Source of the DNA: Buchnera aphidicola str. Ak (Acyrthosiphon kondoi)
GTDB lineage: Bacteria; Pseudomonadota; Gammaproteobacteria; Enterobacterales; Enterobacteriaceae
Assembly: GCF_000225445.1 (NCBI RefSeq)
Contig: NC_017256.1
Location: forward strand, 496,001 to 560,000
Length of the DNA: 64,000 nt
Direction of reading: 5' to 3'
Part shown: in pieces, positions 10,715-19,582 of the stretch
Numbering within the stretch: the stretch's first letter is position 1
How the letters are laid out: the number at the start of each line of letters is the position of its first letter
Position numbers and translations under genes: made by a program
The notes under the pieces: model-generated
What the model was told of the DNA's origin: nothing
The model's database searches: none
Seen by the model: the letters and a program-made list of their open reading frames with translations, nothing else

Positions 10715-11686
10715 ATGAAATATACTGAATTTGAAATTATCTCACGATATTTTCAACGTAATCAAAAAAAAGATTGTAATGAAATTAAAGGAATTGGAGA
10801 TGATAGTGCTTTAATAAAAATACCCAAAAATAATGTTCTAGCAATTAGCACCGATACATTAGTTGAAGGAACTCATTTTTTAAAAGATATATCTCCTGAA
10901 GATTTAGCATACAAAACAATAGCAGTTAATCTTAGTGATCTTGCTGCAATGGGTGCCAATCCTAAATGGACTACATTATCTATTACAATGCCTAAATCTG
11001 ACAGTTTATGGCTAGCAAAATTTAGCAATAGTTTTTTTGATATGTTAAATAAATATAGTGTAAAATTAATTGGTGGTGATACAAACTGTGGCCCGTTGAG
11101 TATAACCTTAAGTATTTATGGATTATTAAAAAAAAATACTGCTTTACTAAGAAGCAATGCTAATGTAGGAGATTTAATTTATGTAACAGGAACTCTTGGA
11201 GCAAGTGCTGCTGGTTTATTTTTACTTAAAAAAAAAATTTTCATAAAAAACGCTAATGTGCGAAACTATTTAATTAAAAAACACCTAAATCCTGTTCCTA
11301 GAGTTTTTGAAGGAATCGCTCTTAGAAAAATTGCTAATGCAGCTATTGATATATCAGATGGATTAATTTCTGATTTAAGTCATATATTAAATAATAGTCA
11401 GTGCGGAGCAAATATTAATTTAAACATGCTACCTATTTCAAAAGTTTTAATTAATAATTTTCAACATCAATATTGCTTAGATTGGGCATTGAACATAGGA
11501 GAAGATTATGAATTATGTTTTACTGTATCAAGAAAAAATATAAAAAAAATGGATTTAATTAAAAAAAAATTTTTAGTTAATTTTACATGTATTGGATATG
11601 TCACACCAATCGAACAAGGTTTTAACTTTTTTTATAATAAAAAGAAAATTATTTTAAATAAAAACGGTTTTGATCATTTTAATTAA
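10715..11686 (+). CDS. thiL: Thiamine-monophosphate kinase
   Basis: ThiL phosphorylates thiamine monophosphate to thiamine diphosphate with ATP. The 323 residues match the family (325 in E. coli). The PurM/AIR-synthase-like fold is visible: GIGDDSALI near 27-35 for Mg-ATP, STDTLVEGTHF near 45-55, NLSDLAAMGANP, and GGDTNCGPLS near 120; DISDGLISDL is the C-terminal metal site and GEDYEL follows. It lies between ribE and ribD, whereas E. coli has ribD-ribE-nusB-thiL, so the block has been rearranged. Buchnera is not thought to make thiamine de novo, so the enzyme would act on imported or host-derived thiamine phosphate; that part is inference. Confidence 0.93.
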   Translation: MKYTEFEIISRYFQRNQKKDCNEIKGIGDDSALIKIPKNNVLAISTDTLVEGTHFLKDISPEDLAYKTIAVNLSDLAAMGANPKWTTLSITMPKSDSLWLAKFSNSFFDMLNKYSVKLIGGDTNCGPLSITLSIYGLLKKNTALLRSNANVGDLIYVTGTLGASAAGLFLLKKKIFIKNANVRNYLIKKHLNPVPRVFEGIALRKIANAAIDISDGLISDLSHILNNSQCGANINLNMLPISKVLINNFQHQYCLDWALNIGEDYELCFTVSRKNIKKMDLIKKKFLVNFTCIGYVTPIEQGFNFFYNKKKIILNKNGFDHFN

Positions 11687-11724
11687 AAAATTTTATAAAA
11701 AATAAAAAAATATGTTGGTTAAAT

Positions 11725-12168
11725 ATGAATGATATATTTTATATGAAAAGAGCAATAGAACTTAGTAAATTAGGTGAATTTACTACAGCACCCAATCCTA
11801 ATGTAGGATGTGTAATTGTAAAAAATAACATCATTGTTGGTGAGGGATGGCATAAACAACCAGGAACAAATCATGCAGAAATTAACGCATTAATCATGGC
11901 TGGAGAAAAAGCAAAAGGAGCCACAGCTTATATAACACTAGAACCATGTAATTATTTTGGAAAAACACCACCATGCTGTAATGCACTTATTGCAGCCGGA
12001 ATCAATCATGTTGTTATTTCTAATATAGACCCTAATCCTAAAGTTTCTGGTAATGGTATTTTATACTTAAAACAAAACGGTCTTTCTGTAGAAATAGGTT
12101 TATTATCAAAAGAGTCTAAAAAATGTAATAAAGGATTTTTTAAAAGAATGAAGACTGGTTTACCATGA
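11725..12168 (+). CDS. ribD1: Riboflavin deaminase domain (N-terminal half of RibD)
   Basis: This is the pyrimidine deaminase half of the normally bifunctional RibD, which deaminates diaminohydroxyphosphoribosylaminopyrimidine in riboflavin synthesis. The 147 residues hold the zinc-deaminase motif: His50-Ala-Glu52, then Pro-Cys75 and Cys84 (LEPCNYFGKTPPCC). The start MNDIFYMKRA matches the family N-terminus. The frame stops at a TGA (12166-12168) directly after FKRMKTGLP, which in E. coli RibD runs on into the reductase domain. The reading frame after the TGA continues without shift into the second half. Known Buchnera annotations treat the halves as ribD1 and ribD2. Confidence 0.9.
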   Translation: MNDIFYMKRAIELSKLGEFTTAPNPNVGCVIVKNNIIVGEGWHKQPGTNHAEINALIMAGEKAKGATAYITLEPCNYFGKTPPCCNALIAAGINHVVISNIDPNPKVSGNGILYLKQNGLSVEIGLLSKESKKCNKGFFKRMKTGLP

Positions 12169-12186
12169 ATACAACTAAAACTAGCT

Positions 12187-12828
12187 ATGTCCATAGATGG
12201 AAAAATTGCTATGAAAAACGGTGCTAGCAAATGGATTACGTCAAAATACGCACGTCAAGATGTTCAAAAATTTCGGGCAAAAAGTTCAGTTATTCTTAGC
12301 AGCAGTTCTACTATTTTAAATGACAATCCTTTGTTAAATGTACGTTTACAAGAATTTGATAAAAAAACACTATCTATTTTCCCTCAAAAAATATTTCAAC
12401 ATCCAATAAGAGTAATTATAGACAGTAAAAATCGTGTTCAACCATCACATAATATTATTAAAACTGAAGGAAAAATCTGGTTAATACGATTAAAATCTGA
12501 TAAAAAAATGTGGCCTGGAAACATAGCACAAATTATAGAAAAAGAACACAATAAAAAAATTGATATATTTTCTCTTTTAAAATTTTTAGGACGATCAGAA
12601 ATTAATAATGTTTGGATAGAAGCAGGAAGCACTTTATCAGGATTTTTATTAAATGCGCATTTGATAGATGAATTAATTATATATATGGCACCGAAAATAC
12701 TGGGACATGAAGCAAAACCATTATGTAAAATTTATAAAAAATTAAAGATATCAGATTCTCTTCAATTCAAATTTCAAGATATTTGTAATATAGGTTCTGA
12801 TATAAGATTAATCTTATCTCCTAAATAA
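12187..12828 (+). CDS. ribD2: Riboflavin reductase domain (C-terminal half of RibD)
   Basis: This is the NADPH-dependent 5-amino-6-(ribosylamino)uracil reductase half of RibD. The 213 residues start [19 protein letters not shown], the conserved reductase opening, and include [16 protein letters not shown] and [13 protein letters not shown], typical of the RibD C-terminal fold. It is in the same frame as the deaminase half; six codons (reading IQLKLA, family-like) lie between the TGA and this ATG. There is no clear Shine-Dalgarno sequence before the ATG, so initiation may depend on termination of the upstream frame (re-initiation) or on readthrough. Both are inference. Confidence 0.88.
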   Translation: MSIDGKIAMKNGASKWITSKYARQDVQKFRAKSSVILSSSSTILNDNPLLNVRLQEFDKKTLSIFPQKIFQHPIRVIIDSKNRVQPSHNIIKTEGKIWLIRLKSDKKMWPGNIAQIIEKEHNKKIDIFSLLKFLGRSEINNVWIEAGSTLSGFLLNAHLIDELIIYMAPKILGHEAKPLCKIYKKLKISDSLQFKFQDICNIGSDIRLILSPK

Positions 12829-12868
12829 ATATAATACTAATATATAACAAACAAGAGAGATTTTATTT

Positions 12869-13300
12869 ATGAAACCATCTTCTCGACGAAAAGCACGCGC
12901 GTGTGCTTTACAAATGCTATATTCTTGGGAAATCTCTCATAATAATATTAAAGAAAGTGCTATTCAGTTCTTAAAAGAAAGAAATAAAAAAAATATTGAT
13001 ATTATATACTTTTATGAATTGATTATTGGAATTACATGTGATTGTGAAAATATAGATAATTTAATGAAACCTTATTTATTCAGATCACTCAAAGAATTAG
13101 GACATATTGAAAAAGCAATTCTTAGAATTTCATTCTATGAATTACATAAAAGAAATGATATACCTTATAAAGTATCTATCAATGAAGGTATTGAACTAGC
13201 TAAATTATTTGGTTCTCAAGATAGTCATAAATTTATAAATGGTGTTTTAGATAAAGCAGTTTTTAAAATGGGCTATAATAAAAAAATTATTATTACATGA
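12869..13300 (+). CDS. nusB: Transcription antitermination factor NusB
   Basis: NusB binds boxA RNA with NusE (S10) and promotes antitermination on rRNA operons. The 143 residues match the family (139 in E. coli). [18 protein letters not shown] is the arginine-rich N-terminal helix that contacts boxA, and LRISFYEL and [14 protein letters not shown] are conserved helices of the all-helical fold. A GAGAG Shine-Dalgarno site precedes the ATG. The window also holds a boxA-like element before 23S rRNA (47441-47454), a plausible target. The gene ends facing dxs. Confidence 0.93.
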   Translation: MKPSSRRKARACALQMLYSWEISHNNIKESAIQFLKERNKKNIDIIYFYELIIGITCDCENIDNLMKPYLFRSLKELGHIEKAILRISFYELHKRNDIPYKVSINEGIELAKLFGSQDSHKFINGVLDKAVFKMGYNKKIIIT

Positions 13301-13354
13301 TATTTTTATAAAAAATATGATTTTTTTTATTTAGTTCTATCAATATTTTCTATA

Positions 13355-15181
13355 TCATTGTTTTAACCAATAAAATATTTGTTTATGAATACCTTCTGCA
13401 TCTAATTTATAATCATGTCTAATTTCTTCTTGAGTACCTTGTGGTACAAATACATCTGGTAATCCAATATTTAAAACTGGCAGGAAAATTTTATTGACCA
13501 TAATAAATTCATTTACAGCACTTCCTGCCCCACCAGAAATTACACCTTCTTCAAGAGTAATAAAGAATTTATGCTTATAAGATAATTTTAAAATCATATT
13601 TTCATCTAATGGTTTAACAAAACGCATATCTACTAGTGTTGCATCTAAACTATCTGCTGCAAAAAAAGCGTTTTGTAATAAAGTACCAAAATTTAAAATT
13701 GCTATTTTTTTTCCAGTTCTTTTTATTATAGATTTTCCTAATGGAATACTACTCATAGGCATTAATAATGCTCCAATACCATGTCCTTTAGGATATCTTA
13801 CAACGCTAGGACCCTTACTATACATATAACCAGTATAAAGCATTTGACGACATTCATTTTCATCACTAGGAGTCATAATAACTATGCCAGGAATACATCG
13901 TAAATATGCTAAATCAAAAATTCCTTGATGAGTTTGTCCATCATTTCCAACAATACCTCCTCTATCAACAGCAAATAAAACAGATAATTTTTGTAGCGCT
14001 ACATCGTGTATAAGTTGATCATATGCTCTTTGTAAAAAAGTTGAATAGATAGAAACTACTGGTTTGTAACCACTAATCGCAAGACCAGCAGCAAAAGTAA
14101 CTGCATGTTGTTCAGCAATAGCAACATCAAAATATTGATTTGGGAAAAGACGAGAAAATTTTAACATTCCAGAACCTTCACACATTGCAGGTGTAATAGC
14201 TATTAATTTTTTATCAAATGCAGCTATTTCACACAGCCAAGAACTAAAAACATCTGAATAACTGAGAGAATTTGAAACTGATCTATTACATGAAGATATT
14301 GCATGCCATTTAATCGGATCTCGTTCAGCTGGAAGATAGCCTTTTCCTTTTTTAGTTACAAGATGTAACAAATAAGTACCTGTTTTATTTTTTATTTCTG
14401 TTAATATATTAATAATAGAAAAAATATCATGACCGTCAAATGGACCTAAATATTTCAATCCCAAACTAGAAAATATAGAGTTAAACGGAATATGATTTTT
14501 TTTCGATTTTTTATTTTTTCTGAAAAGTTGTTGATGAAAAAAACGCATTATTTTTTGATCTTTTTTAATGTTTTTAATGTTTCTCAAAATCTTTAGATGA
14601 TTATGTAAAGCTCCTACGTTTTTTGAAATAGACATTTGATTATCATTCAATACAACTAATAAATTAGATTTTATTTCTCCAGCATGATTCATAGCTTCAA
14701 ATGCCATACCAGCAGTCATAGCACCATCACCAATAATACAAATAGTTTGCCTATTTTTTCCTTCTTTTTCAGCCGCAATAGACATACCCAAACCTGCACT
14801 GATTGAAGTAGAAGAATGACCAACACTTAAAACATCAAATTCACTTTCTTCTCGACAAGGAAATGAATGTAATCCATTTTTTTTTCTAATACTACTAATT
14901 TTTTTACTTCTTCCAGTTAATATTTTATGAGGATACGCTTGATGTCCTGTATCCCATAATAAATTATCGAATGGAGTATTATAAATATAATGAAGTGCTA
15001 CAGTAATTTCCACTACACCTAATCCAGAAGCAAAATGTCCTTTGGAAACAGTAACTATATCTAATAAATATGCACGTAGTTCAAAACATAGTTGTGGTAA
15101 CTGTTCGATACGTAATAGTCTTAGATTTTCTACTGAATTAGCGAAAGATAAAATTGGATATTTTTTAGAATTAAAATTCAT
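13355..15181 (-). CDS. dxs: 1-deoxy-D-xylulose-5-phosphate synthase
   Basis: Dxs joins pyruvate and glyceraldehyde 3-phosphate with thiamine diphosphate to start the MEP isoprenoid pathway. The 608 residues compare with 620 in E. coli. The thiamine-diphosphate site [18 protein letters not shown] near 150-167, the catalytic region [14 protein letters not shown] near 360, and the transketolase C-terminal domain ([20 protein letters not shown]) are present. There is a lysine-rich insertion-like stretch near 195-225. It lies downstream of ispA on the same strand (57-base gap) and is likely co-transcribed. In E. coli xseB precedes ispA; it is absent here. Confidence 0.95.
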   Translation of the reverse strand: MNFNSKKYPILSFANSVENLRLLRIEQLPQLCFELRAYLLDIVTVSKGHFASGLGVVEITVALHYIYNTPFDNLLWDTGHQAYPHKILTGRSKKISSIRKKNGLHSFPCREESEFDVLSVGHSSTSISAGLGMSIAAEKEGKNRQTICIIGDGAMTAGMAFEAMNHAGEIKSNLLVVLNDNQMSISKNVGALHNHLKILRNIKNIKKDQKIMRFFHQQLFRKNKKSKKNHIPFNSIFSSLGLKYLGPFDGHDIFSIINILTEIKNKTGTYLLHLVTKKGKGYLPAERDPIKWHAISSCNRSVSNSLSYSDVFSSWLCEIAAFDKKLIAITPAMCEGSGMLKFSRLFPNQYFDVAIAEQHAVTFAAGLAISGYKPVVSIYSTFLQRAYDQLIHDVALQKLSVLFAVDRGGIVGNDGQTHQGIFDLAYLRCIPGIVIMTPSDENECRQMLYTGYMYSKGPSVVRYPKGHGIGALLMPMSSIPLGKSIIKRTGKKIAILNFGTLLQNAFFAADSLDATLVDMRFVKPLDENMILKLSYKHKFFITLEEGVISGGAGSAVNEFIMVNKIFLPVLNIGLPDVFVPQGTQEEIRHDYKLDAEGIHKQIFYWLKQ

Positions 15182-15238
15182 TGGATGCTCATTATTAAAT
15201 TTATTTAATACTTTTAATTATGAATTTTGTTAATTTTT

Positions 15239-16087
15239 CTAGCATATCAGTATTAATTTTTTTTTTTTTAAACTATCTAATGCTAAAAATGATTGTTTAT
15301 ATAGTTTTTTTATTTTTTCTTTTGATTTATCTAAACCTATTATTGATGGATAAGTATATTTTTTAATTGTTTTATTATCCTTTATTTTTATACTATCATT
15401 TTTTAAATCTAAAATATCATCTTGAATTTGAAATGCTAAACCAATAGAAATTGAAAAAAAATCTAATATTGATAATATAGATTTAGAAAAATTATCAGAA
15501 GAAAAATACACCAAACGTACAGCTGAGCGCATTAAAAAAGCAGTTTTATACAAATTAATAGTTTCTAATTTAGATAATTTTGATTCTTTTTTTTCTTCTT
15601 CTAAATCTAACTTTTGACCCATACACATTCCAGACGCACCAATAGAACTAGATAATTCAGAAATCATTTTCATACGTTTTAAATTAGATACATCTGGCAT
15701 AAAGCTTTTTGACAAAATATTAAATGCAAGACTTTGCAAAGCATCACCCGCAAGTAGAGAAGTACTTTCACCATATTTTATATGACAAGAAATTTTTCCT
15801 CTTCTATAATTATCATTATCCATACAAGGTAAATCATCATGTATTAAAGAATACGAATGAATGCATTCAATAGCAGTAGATATTACGTCTAGTGTTATTA
15901 AATTTACTCTAAAAACCTCTCCAGTTACATATACTAAAGATGAACGTAATCTTTTACCACCTGAACATACACCATATTTCATTGCTTTCAAAAGATTCGA
16001 GTTTTGAAAAGGTAACGCATTTAAAGTATTCAATAATTTTTTATTTATACGATGTTTATATTTCTTGTGCAGACGAGAAAAATGCAT
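15239..16087 (-). CDS. ispA: Farnesyl diphosphate synthase, C-terminus frameshifted at a poly(A) run
   Basis: IspA condenses isopentenyl diphosphate with dimethylallyl and geranyl diphosphate to give farnesyl diphosphate, used for undecaprenyl phosphate and heme O. The 282 residues include both Asp-rich motifs (DDLPCMDND near 89 and DDILD near 230) and GGKRLR. The coding strand holds a run of 13 A (15257-15269) near the 3' end. As encoded, the protein finishes LKKKKLILIC and is about 17 residues short. One added A (or two fewer) would give [19 protein letters not shown] and a stop at 15201, which aligns with the E. coli end (LDTSALEALADYIIQRNK, recalled). Polymerase slippage at poly(A) could therefore restore a ~295-residue enzyme. 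Core catalysis may survive without it. Confidence 0.9.
   Translation of the reverse strand: MHFSRLHKKYKHRINKKLLNTLNALPFQNSNLLKAMKYGVCSGGKRLRSSLVYVTGEVFRVNLITLDVISTAIECIHSYSLIHDDLPCMDNDNYRRGKISCHIKYGESTSLLAGDALQSLAFNILSKSFMPDVSNLKRMKMISELSSSIGASGMCMGQKLDLEEEKKESKLSKLETINLYKTAFLMRSAVRLVYFSSDNFSKSILSILDFFSISIGLAFQIQDDILDLKNDSIKIKDNKTIKKYTYPSIIGLDKSKEKIKKLYKQSFLALDSLKKKKLILIC
15257..15269 (-). repeat. 13-A homopolymer in ispA causing a frameshift
   Basis: Thirteen consecutive T on the plus strand (A on the coding strand) lie inside ispA, right where the frame departs from the family C-terminus. Long poly(A) runs are sites of transcriptional slippage, described for Buchnera and Blochmannia genes in general. 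The exact run length decides the frame, so sequencing or assembly error is an alternative. Confidence 0.85.
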
Positions 16088-16190
16088 ATTTAGACACCTA
16101 AAAAAATAAAAATTTAATTTTTTATAAAAAAGAAAAAAATTATAACAAATATCTGTTATATATTAAATTTAATTATACTATAGATAAAAT

Positions 16191-17357
16191 TTACTTCTTG
16201 CAAAAAAAACTAAGAATCAACCATAATATAACAATAAATATCTCGAACAAAAACATTTGTGAAAAATTTAAAAAACTATATAACCATCCACTGGAAACAC
16301 CTCCAAAAAAAATACCTAAAAACTGGCTAGTAGAATAAATACTCATTATACTACCTTTATAATTATTTAATGATTGTTTACTTAGATATGAAGGTAAGAA
16401 AACTTCAAGAAAATTAAATGAAATAAAAAAAATTTGCAAAGCAATTATTAAAAATAACAAATTATTTTTTGCTTCTAAAAAAATAATTGCTGAAAAAAAA
16501 ATCCATACAATGCATATTTCAATAATGTTTTCTAGAACATATTTATATTTACAATAAAATATAAATAAGAACAAAATAAAAAAAGAAATTAATATAGTAC
16601 CTAAATAAACCTTCCAATGATTATTTAAAGAAAAACCAGATATTTCAAATTGATTAGGAATAATCATAAAATTAATCATCAATAAAAAATGTAAAAAAAA
16701 TATACCTAAATAAGATCTAAAAAATTGTTTATTTAAAATAAATTTCAGTGTTTTGCTATATGAACAATATATACTATTTTTTTTTGAATAAGGAATAACA
16801 GCATAAACAATAATCATACAAATAATAGACAATAAAACAGATATCCAAAAAATCGAAAAAATTCCAAAATATTGAACAATTACTGGTCCAGAAACCATGG
16901 CAATTAAAAAAGAAATAGCAAAACTTACACCTATAGCCGCAATAGATTTAACACGATTTTCTTCTCTAACTAAATCCGATAAAAAAGCCATACATACACC
17001 AGATATAGCTCCTGAACCCTGTAAAAACCTACCAACTATCAACCCCCAAATTGAATGAATATTGGCCGATATTATATTTCCAATAAAAAACATAAAAAGA
17101 CCTAATAAAATTATTTTTTTTCGACAAAACTTATCAGATAATATTCCAAATGGGATTTGAAAAATTACCTGGGCAATACCATATATTCCTATCGATAAAC
17201 CAATTAAAAATTTATTTGCTCCATCTAAAAACATCCCATACTTACTCAAAATAGGAAGAATCATAAACATTCCTAACATACGCAATAAAAAAATTATACA
17301 AAAACTCAATGTGACTTGTAATTCTAAAAAGTTCATTTTATAATTCTCCATATTCAA
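16191..17357 (-). CDS. yajR: YajR-type MFS transporter, soluble C-terminal domain missing
   Basis: A major facilitator superfamily membrane protein with about 12 predicted transmembrane segments. It matches E. coli YajR throughout: RMLGMFMILPILSKYG near 25, GIAQVIFQIPFGILSDKFCRKK (motif A region) near 60-80, GRFLQGSGAISGVCMAFLSDL near 108, and YKGSIMSIYSTSQFLGIFFGG near 335. It is 388 residues against about 454 in E. coli; the small cytoplasmic ferredoxin-like YAM domain after TM12 is absent, and there is no room downstream for it. The substrate is unknown. It is one of few transporters in the window. A MENYKMN variant start (second Met) is possible. Confidence 0.85.
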   Translation of the reverse strand: MNMENYKMNFLELQVTLSFCIIFLLRMLGMFMILPILSKYGMFLDGANKFLIGLSIGIYGIAQVIFQIPFGILSDKFCRKKIILLGLFMFFIGNIISANIHSIWGLIVGRFLQGSGAISGVCMAFLSDLVREENRVKSIAAIGVSFAISFLIAMVSGPVIVQYFGIFSIFWISVLLSIICMIIVYAVIPYSKKNSIYCSYSKTLKFILNKQFFRSYLGIFFLHFLLMINFMIIPNQFEISGFSLNNHWKVYLGTILISFFILFLFIFYCKYKYVLENIIEICIVWIFFSAIIFLEAKNNLLFLIIALQIFFISFNFLEVFLPSYLSKQSLNNYKGSIMSIYSTSQFLGIFFGGVSSGWLYSFLNFSQMFLFEIFIVILWLILSFFCKK

Positions 17358-17409
17358 TTTAATATTCTTTAAAAACTTACATCTAACTTAAAAAATATTC
17401 ATCAAAAAC

Positions 17410-17754
17410 ATGCATACTCATAAAAAAATATTATATACATATGAAAAAATCGAAAAGGATTCAGAGGGATATTTAAAGAGAACCAAAGATTGGAATACAA
17501 TTTTAGCAGAAGAAATTGCAAAAAAAGAAAATATTAATTTAAGTTCTGATCACTGGAAAATAATAATTTTTATACGAAAATTTTATTTTAAATTTAATAT
17601 AACACCTTCGATGAGAATGTTAATTAAAAGCATTAAACAAGAAATAGGAGAATCTAAAAGTAATAGTATTTATTTATTTAAATTATTTCCTAAAGGACCT
17701 GCTAAACAAGCTAGTAAAATTGCTGGAATACCTAAACCGGTCAAATGCTTATAA
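17410..17754 (+). CDS. tusE: Sulfurtransferase TusE (DsrC family)
   Basis: TusE accepts sulfur from TusBCD and hands it to MnmA for 2-thiolation of tRNA wobble uridine (s2U34). The 114 residues (109 in E. coli) carry the DsrC-family C-terminus GIPKPVKCL with the penultimate Cys113 that forms the persulfide. Upstream, TEGYL-type residues (DSEGYLKRTKDW near 17-28) and ITPSMRMLIK are also conserved. It starts between yajR and cyoE and runs opposite to both; its end lies 9 bases from the cyoE stop. The tRNA-Glu (UUC) gene in this window is one of its expected downstream substrates. Confidence 0.9.
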   Translation: MHTHKKILYTYEKIEKDSEGYLKRTKDWNTILAEEIAKKENINLSSDHWKIIIFIRKFYFKFNITPSMRMLIKSIKQEIGESKSNSIYLFKLFPKGPAKQASKIAGIPKPVKCL

Positions 17755-17763
17755 AAATACAGA

Positions 17764-18621
17764 TCAAAATAAAATATCAATTGATATTAAAAAATTAAAT
17801 ACAACAATAACTACTATTGAATAATAAAACAATTGATATGCATGCTTTTTACTATTATTTTTTTTAATATTAGAATAAGATAAAAATAACCAATAAAAAT
17901 TTATAATAGAAGATAAAAATAAAAAATTATAACTTAAATAATCTAAAAATGTTAATAATGAAGTACAAAAAACAAAACCAAAAACATAAAAAAAAATATG
18001 TTTTTTTGTAATATAAATACCTTTTACTACAGAAAAAATAGGAATTTTAGCTTTCTTATAATCTTTTATTCTCATAATAGAAATGGCATAAAAATGAGAC
18101 ATTTGCCAAAATATTAAAATAATAAACAATAGTATAGAACAGATATCAATAGTATTAGTAACCGCAGTATAACCAATAACAGATGGAGTCGATCCTGAAA
18201 AACTACCAACAAATGTCGAGTAAATCGATCTTCTTTTATATAACAATGTATATAAAATTACATAAACAAAAAACCCAAAAATCGATAAACTCATTGATAA
18301 AAAATTTACTAAATAACCTAATATAAATATACCTAATATACCTAACACAATAGCAAAATTTAATACGGGCAAGAAAGGTAGCAGTTTTTTTGATAACACT
18401 CTATTGCTCGTACGCTTCATTTTCTTATCTATATCAAAATCAATTAAATTATTAAAAACACAAGCGGAAGCTATTACTAGAGATGCACCTAAAATAGTAT
18501 AAAAAAATAACAAAGAATTAAAAGTAGCATGTCTAGATGCAAATAAAAACCCCCCTATAATCAAAGTAATATTTCCGATAATAATACCTGGTTTAATTAT
18601 CTCTAAATAATTTTTAAACAT
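17764..18621 (-). CDS. cyoE: Heme O synthase (protoheme IX farnesyltransferase)
   Basis: CyoE is an inner-membrane UbiA-family prenyltransferase that transfers farnesyl from farnesyl diphosphate to heme B, giving the heme O used by CyoB. The 285 residues (296 in E. coli) have about seven to nine membrane segments and the Asp-rich motif [15 protein letters not shown] near 57-71 for prenyl-diphosphate/Mg binding, then [20 protein letters not shown] near 138. It is the last gene of cyoABCDE, 26 bases after cyoD. ispA in this window supplies the co-substrate pathway. Confidence 0.94.
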   Translation of the reverse strand: MFKNYLEIIKPGIIIGNITLIIGGFLFASRHATFNSLLFFYTILGASLVIASACVFNNLIDFDIDKKMKRTSNRVLSKKLLPFLPVLNFAIVLGILGIFILGYLVNFLSMSLSIFGFFVYVILYTLLYKRRSIYSTFVGSFSGSTPSVIGYTAVTNTIDICSILLFIILIFWQMSHFYAISIMRIKDYKKAKIPIFSVVKGIYITKKHIFFYVFGFVFCTSLLTFLDYLSYNFLFLSSIINFYWLFLSYSNIKKNNSKKHAYQLFYYSIVVIVVFNFLISIDILF

Positions 18622-18647
18622 ATAAATAATAGATCTTTAATTAAATT

Positions 18648-18965
18648 TTACATTATATGATGATTTAAATTATGCATAATCCATATAGAACCAAATACAA
18701 CAATAAAAATTATCATAATGACGAATAATAAAGTTATAAGATTCCATCTTTCTTCTTTAGAAAAATTCAAATGTAAAAAATATATAAAATGAACAATAAT
18801 CTGACTAATAGCACATAATATAAAGATTATACAATTAATTTTACTATAAAAAAAATTTTGTATTGCCAATACAAATGGAACTATAGTTAATAAAGTAGAA
18901 AACAAAAAACCTAATAAATAAGATTTAATGTCTTTATTCATATTTTCTTTAACAATATCAAACAT
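18648..18965 (-). CDS. cyoD: Cytochrome bo3 ubiquinol oxidase subunit IV
   Basis: CyoD is the small fourth subunit of cytochrome bo3 oxidase and helps assemble the CuB site. The 105 residues have three transmembrane segments ([55 protein letters not shown]). I start at the ATG at 18965, whose A is the last base of the cyoC TAA (TAATG overlap); this gives the family length (109 in E. coli). An upstream in-frame ATG would put 22 residues inside cyoC and is less likely. Confidence 0.93.
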   Translation of the reverse strand: MFDIVKENMNKDIKSYLLGFLFSTLLTIVPFVLAIQNFFYSKINCIIFILCAISQIIVHFIYFLHLNFSKEERWNLITLLFVIMIIFIVVFGSIWIMHNLNHHIM

Positions 18966-19582
18966 TAAGCAGCTCCATTTAAATAAACAAAAGTAAAAAC
19001 ACAAATCCATATAATATCTAAAAAATGCCAAAAAATACTAAGACATAAGATTCGCGTACGAATAGAAGAGGTTAAACCTAGTTTTTTTATTTGATAAATA
19101 ATTGATAATATTAGAATTAAACCGAAAAAAATATGAACTCCATGAGTAGCAACAAGAGTAAAAAAAATAGAAAAAAACGCATTTGTATCAGGTCTAAAAT
19201 TCTCTAGTACAAGCTGATAAAACTCATAAATTTCCATCAATAAAAAAATAAAGCCCAAACAAAAAGTGATTGTTAAAAATGAATAAATCATTTTTATATT
19301 TTTCTGATTCATTGCAATAATAACAAAACCACAGGATAAAGAACTTAATAATAATAAAAGTGTTTCTAATAGAACAGAAGATAAATTAAAAATTTTATTG
19401 CTAATTAAATCAATTGATATATTTGAAGAAATTATAGCGTAAACAGCAAACAATACTGCAAACATAATACAATCGCTCATCAAATATATCCATAAACCAA
19501 ATAATTTATTAACTTCTGAAGTTTTATCATGAACGCTTGAATTGACATGTAATGTTACATTATTTGTCTTATTTTCTATCAT
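18965..19582 (-). CDS. cyoC: Cytochrome bo3 ubiquinol oxidase subunit III
   Basis: CyoC is subunit III of the terminal oxidase, a five-helix membrane protein of the COX3 family. The 205 residues match E. coli (204). [22 protein letters not shown] near residue 27, [13 protein letters not shown] and [17 protein letters not shown] are conserved COX3 features. The ATG at 19582 overlaps the TGA of cyoB (ATGA), a classic coupled start; an ATG 30 bases further upstream would lie within cyoB. Part of cyoABCDE. Confidence 0.94.
   Translation of the reverse strand: MIENKTNNVTLHVNSSVHDKTSEVNKLFGLWIYLMSDCIMFAVLFAVYAIISSNISIDLISNKIFNLSSVLLETLLLLLSSLSCGFVIIAMNQKNIKMIYSFLTITFCLGFIFLLMEIYEFYQLVLENFRPDTNAFFSIFFTLVATHGVHIFFGLILILSIIYQIKKLGLTSSIRTRILCLSIFWHFLDIIWICVFTFVYLNGAA

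Noticed and set aside
12166..12168. TGA read as tryptophan to make one RibD protein
   Set aside because: TGA is used as an ordinary stop in cyoB and rplD here, and TGG is the Trp codon throughout, so general reassignment is not supported.
18966..19031. Longer CyoD with 22 extra N-terminal residues
   Set aside because: It would lie inside cyoC, and the TAATG junction at 18965 gives the family length.
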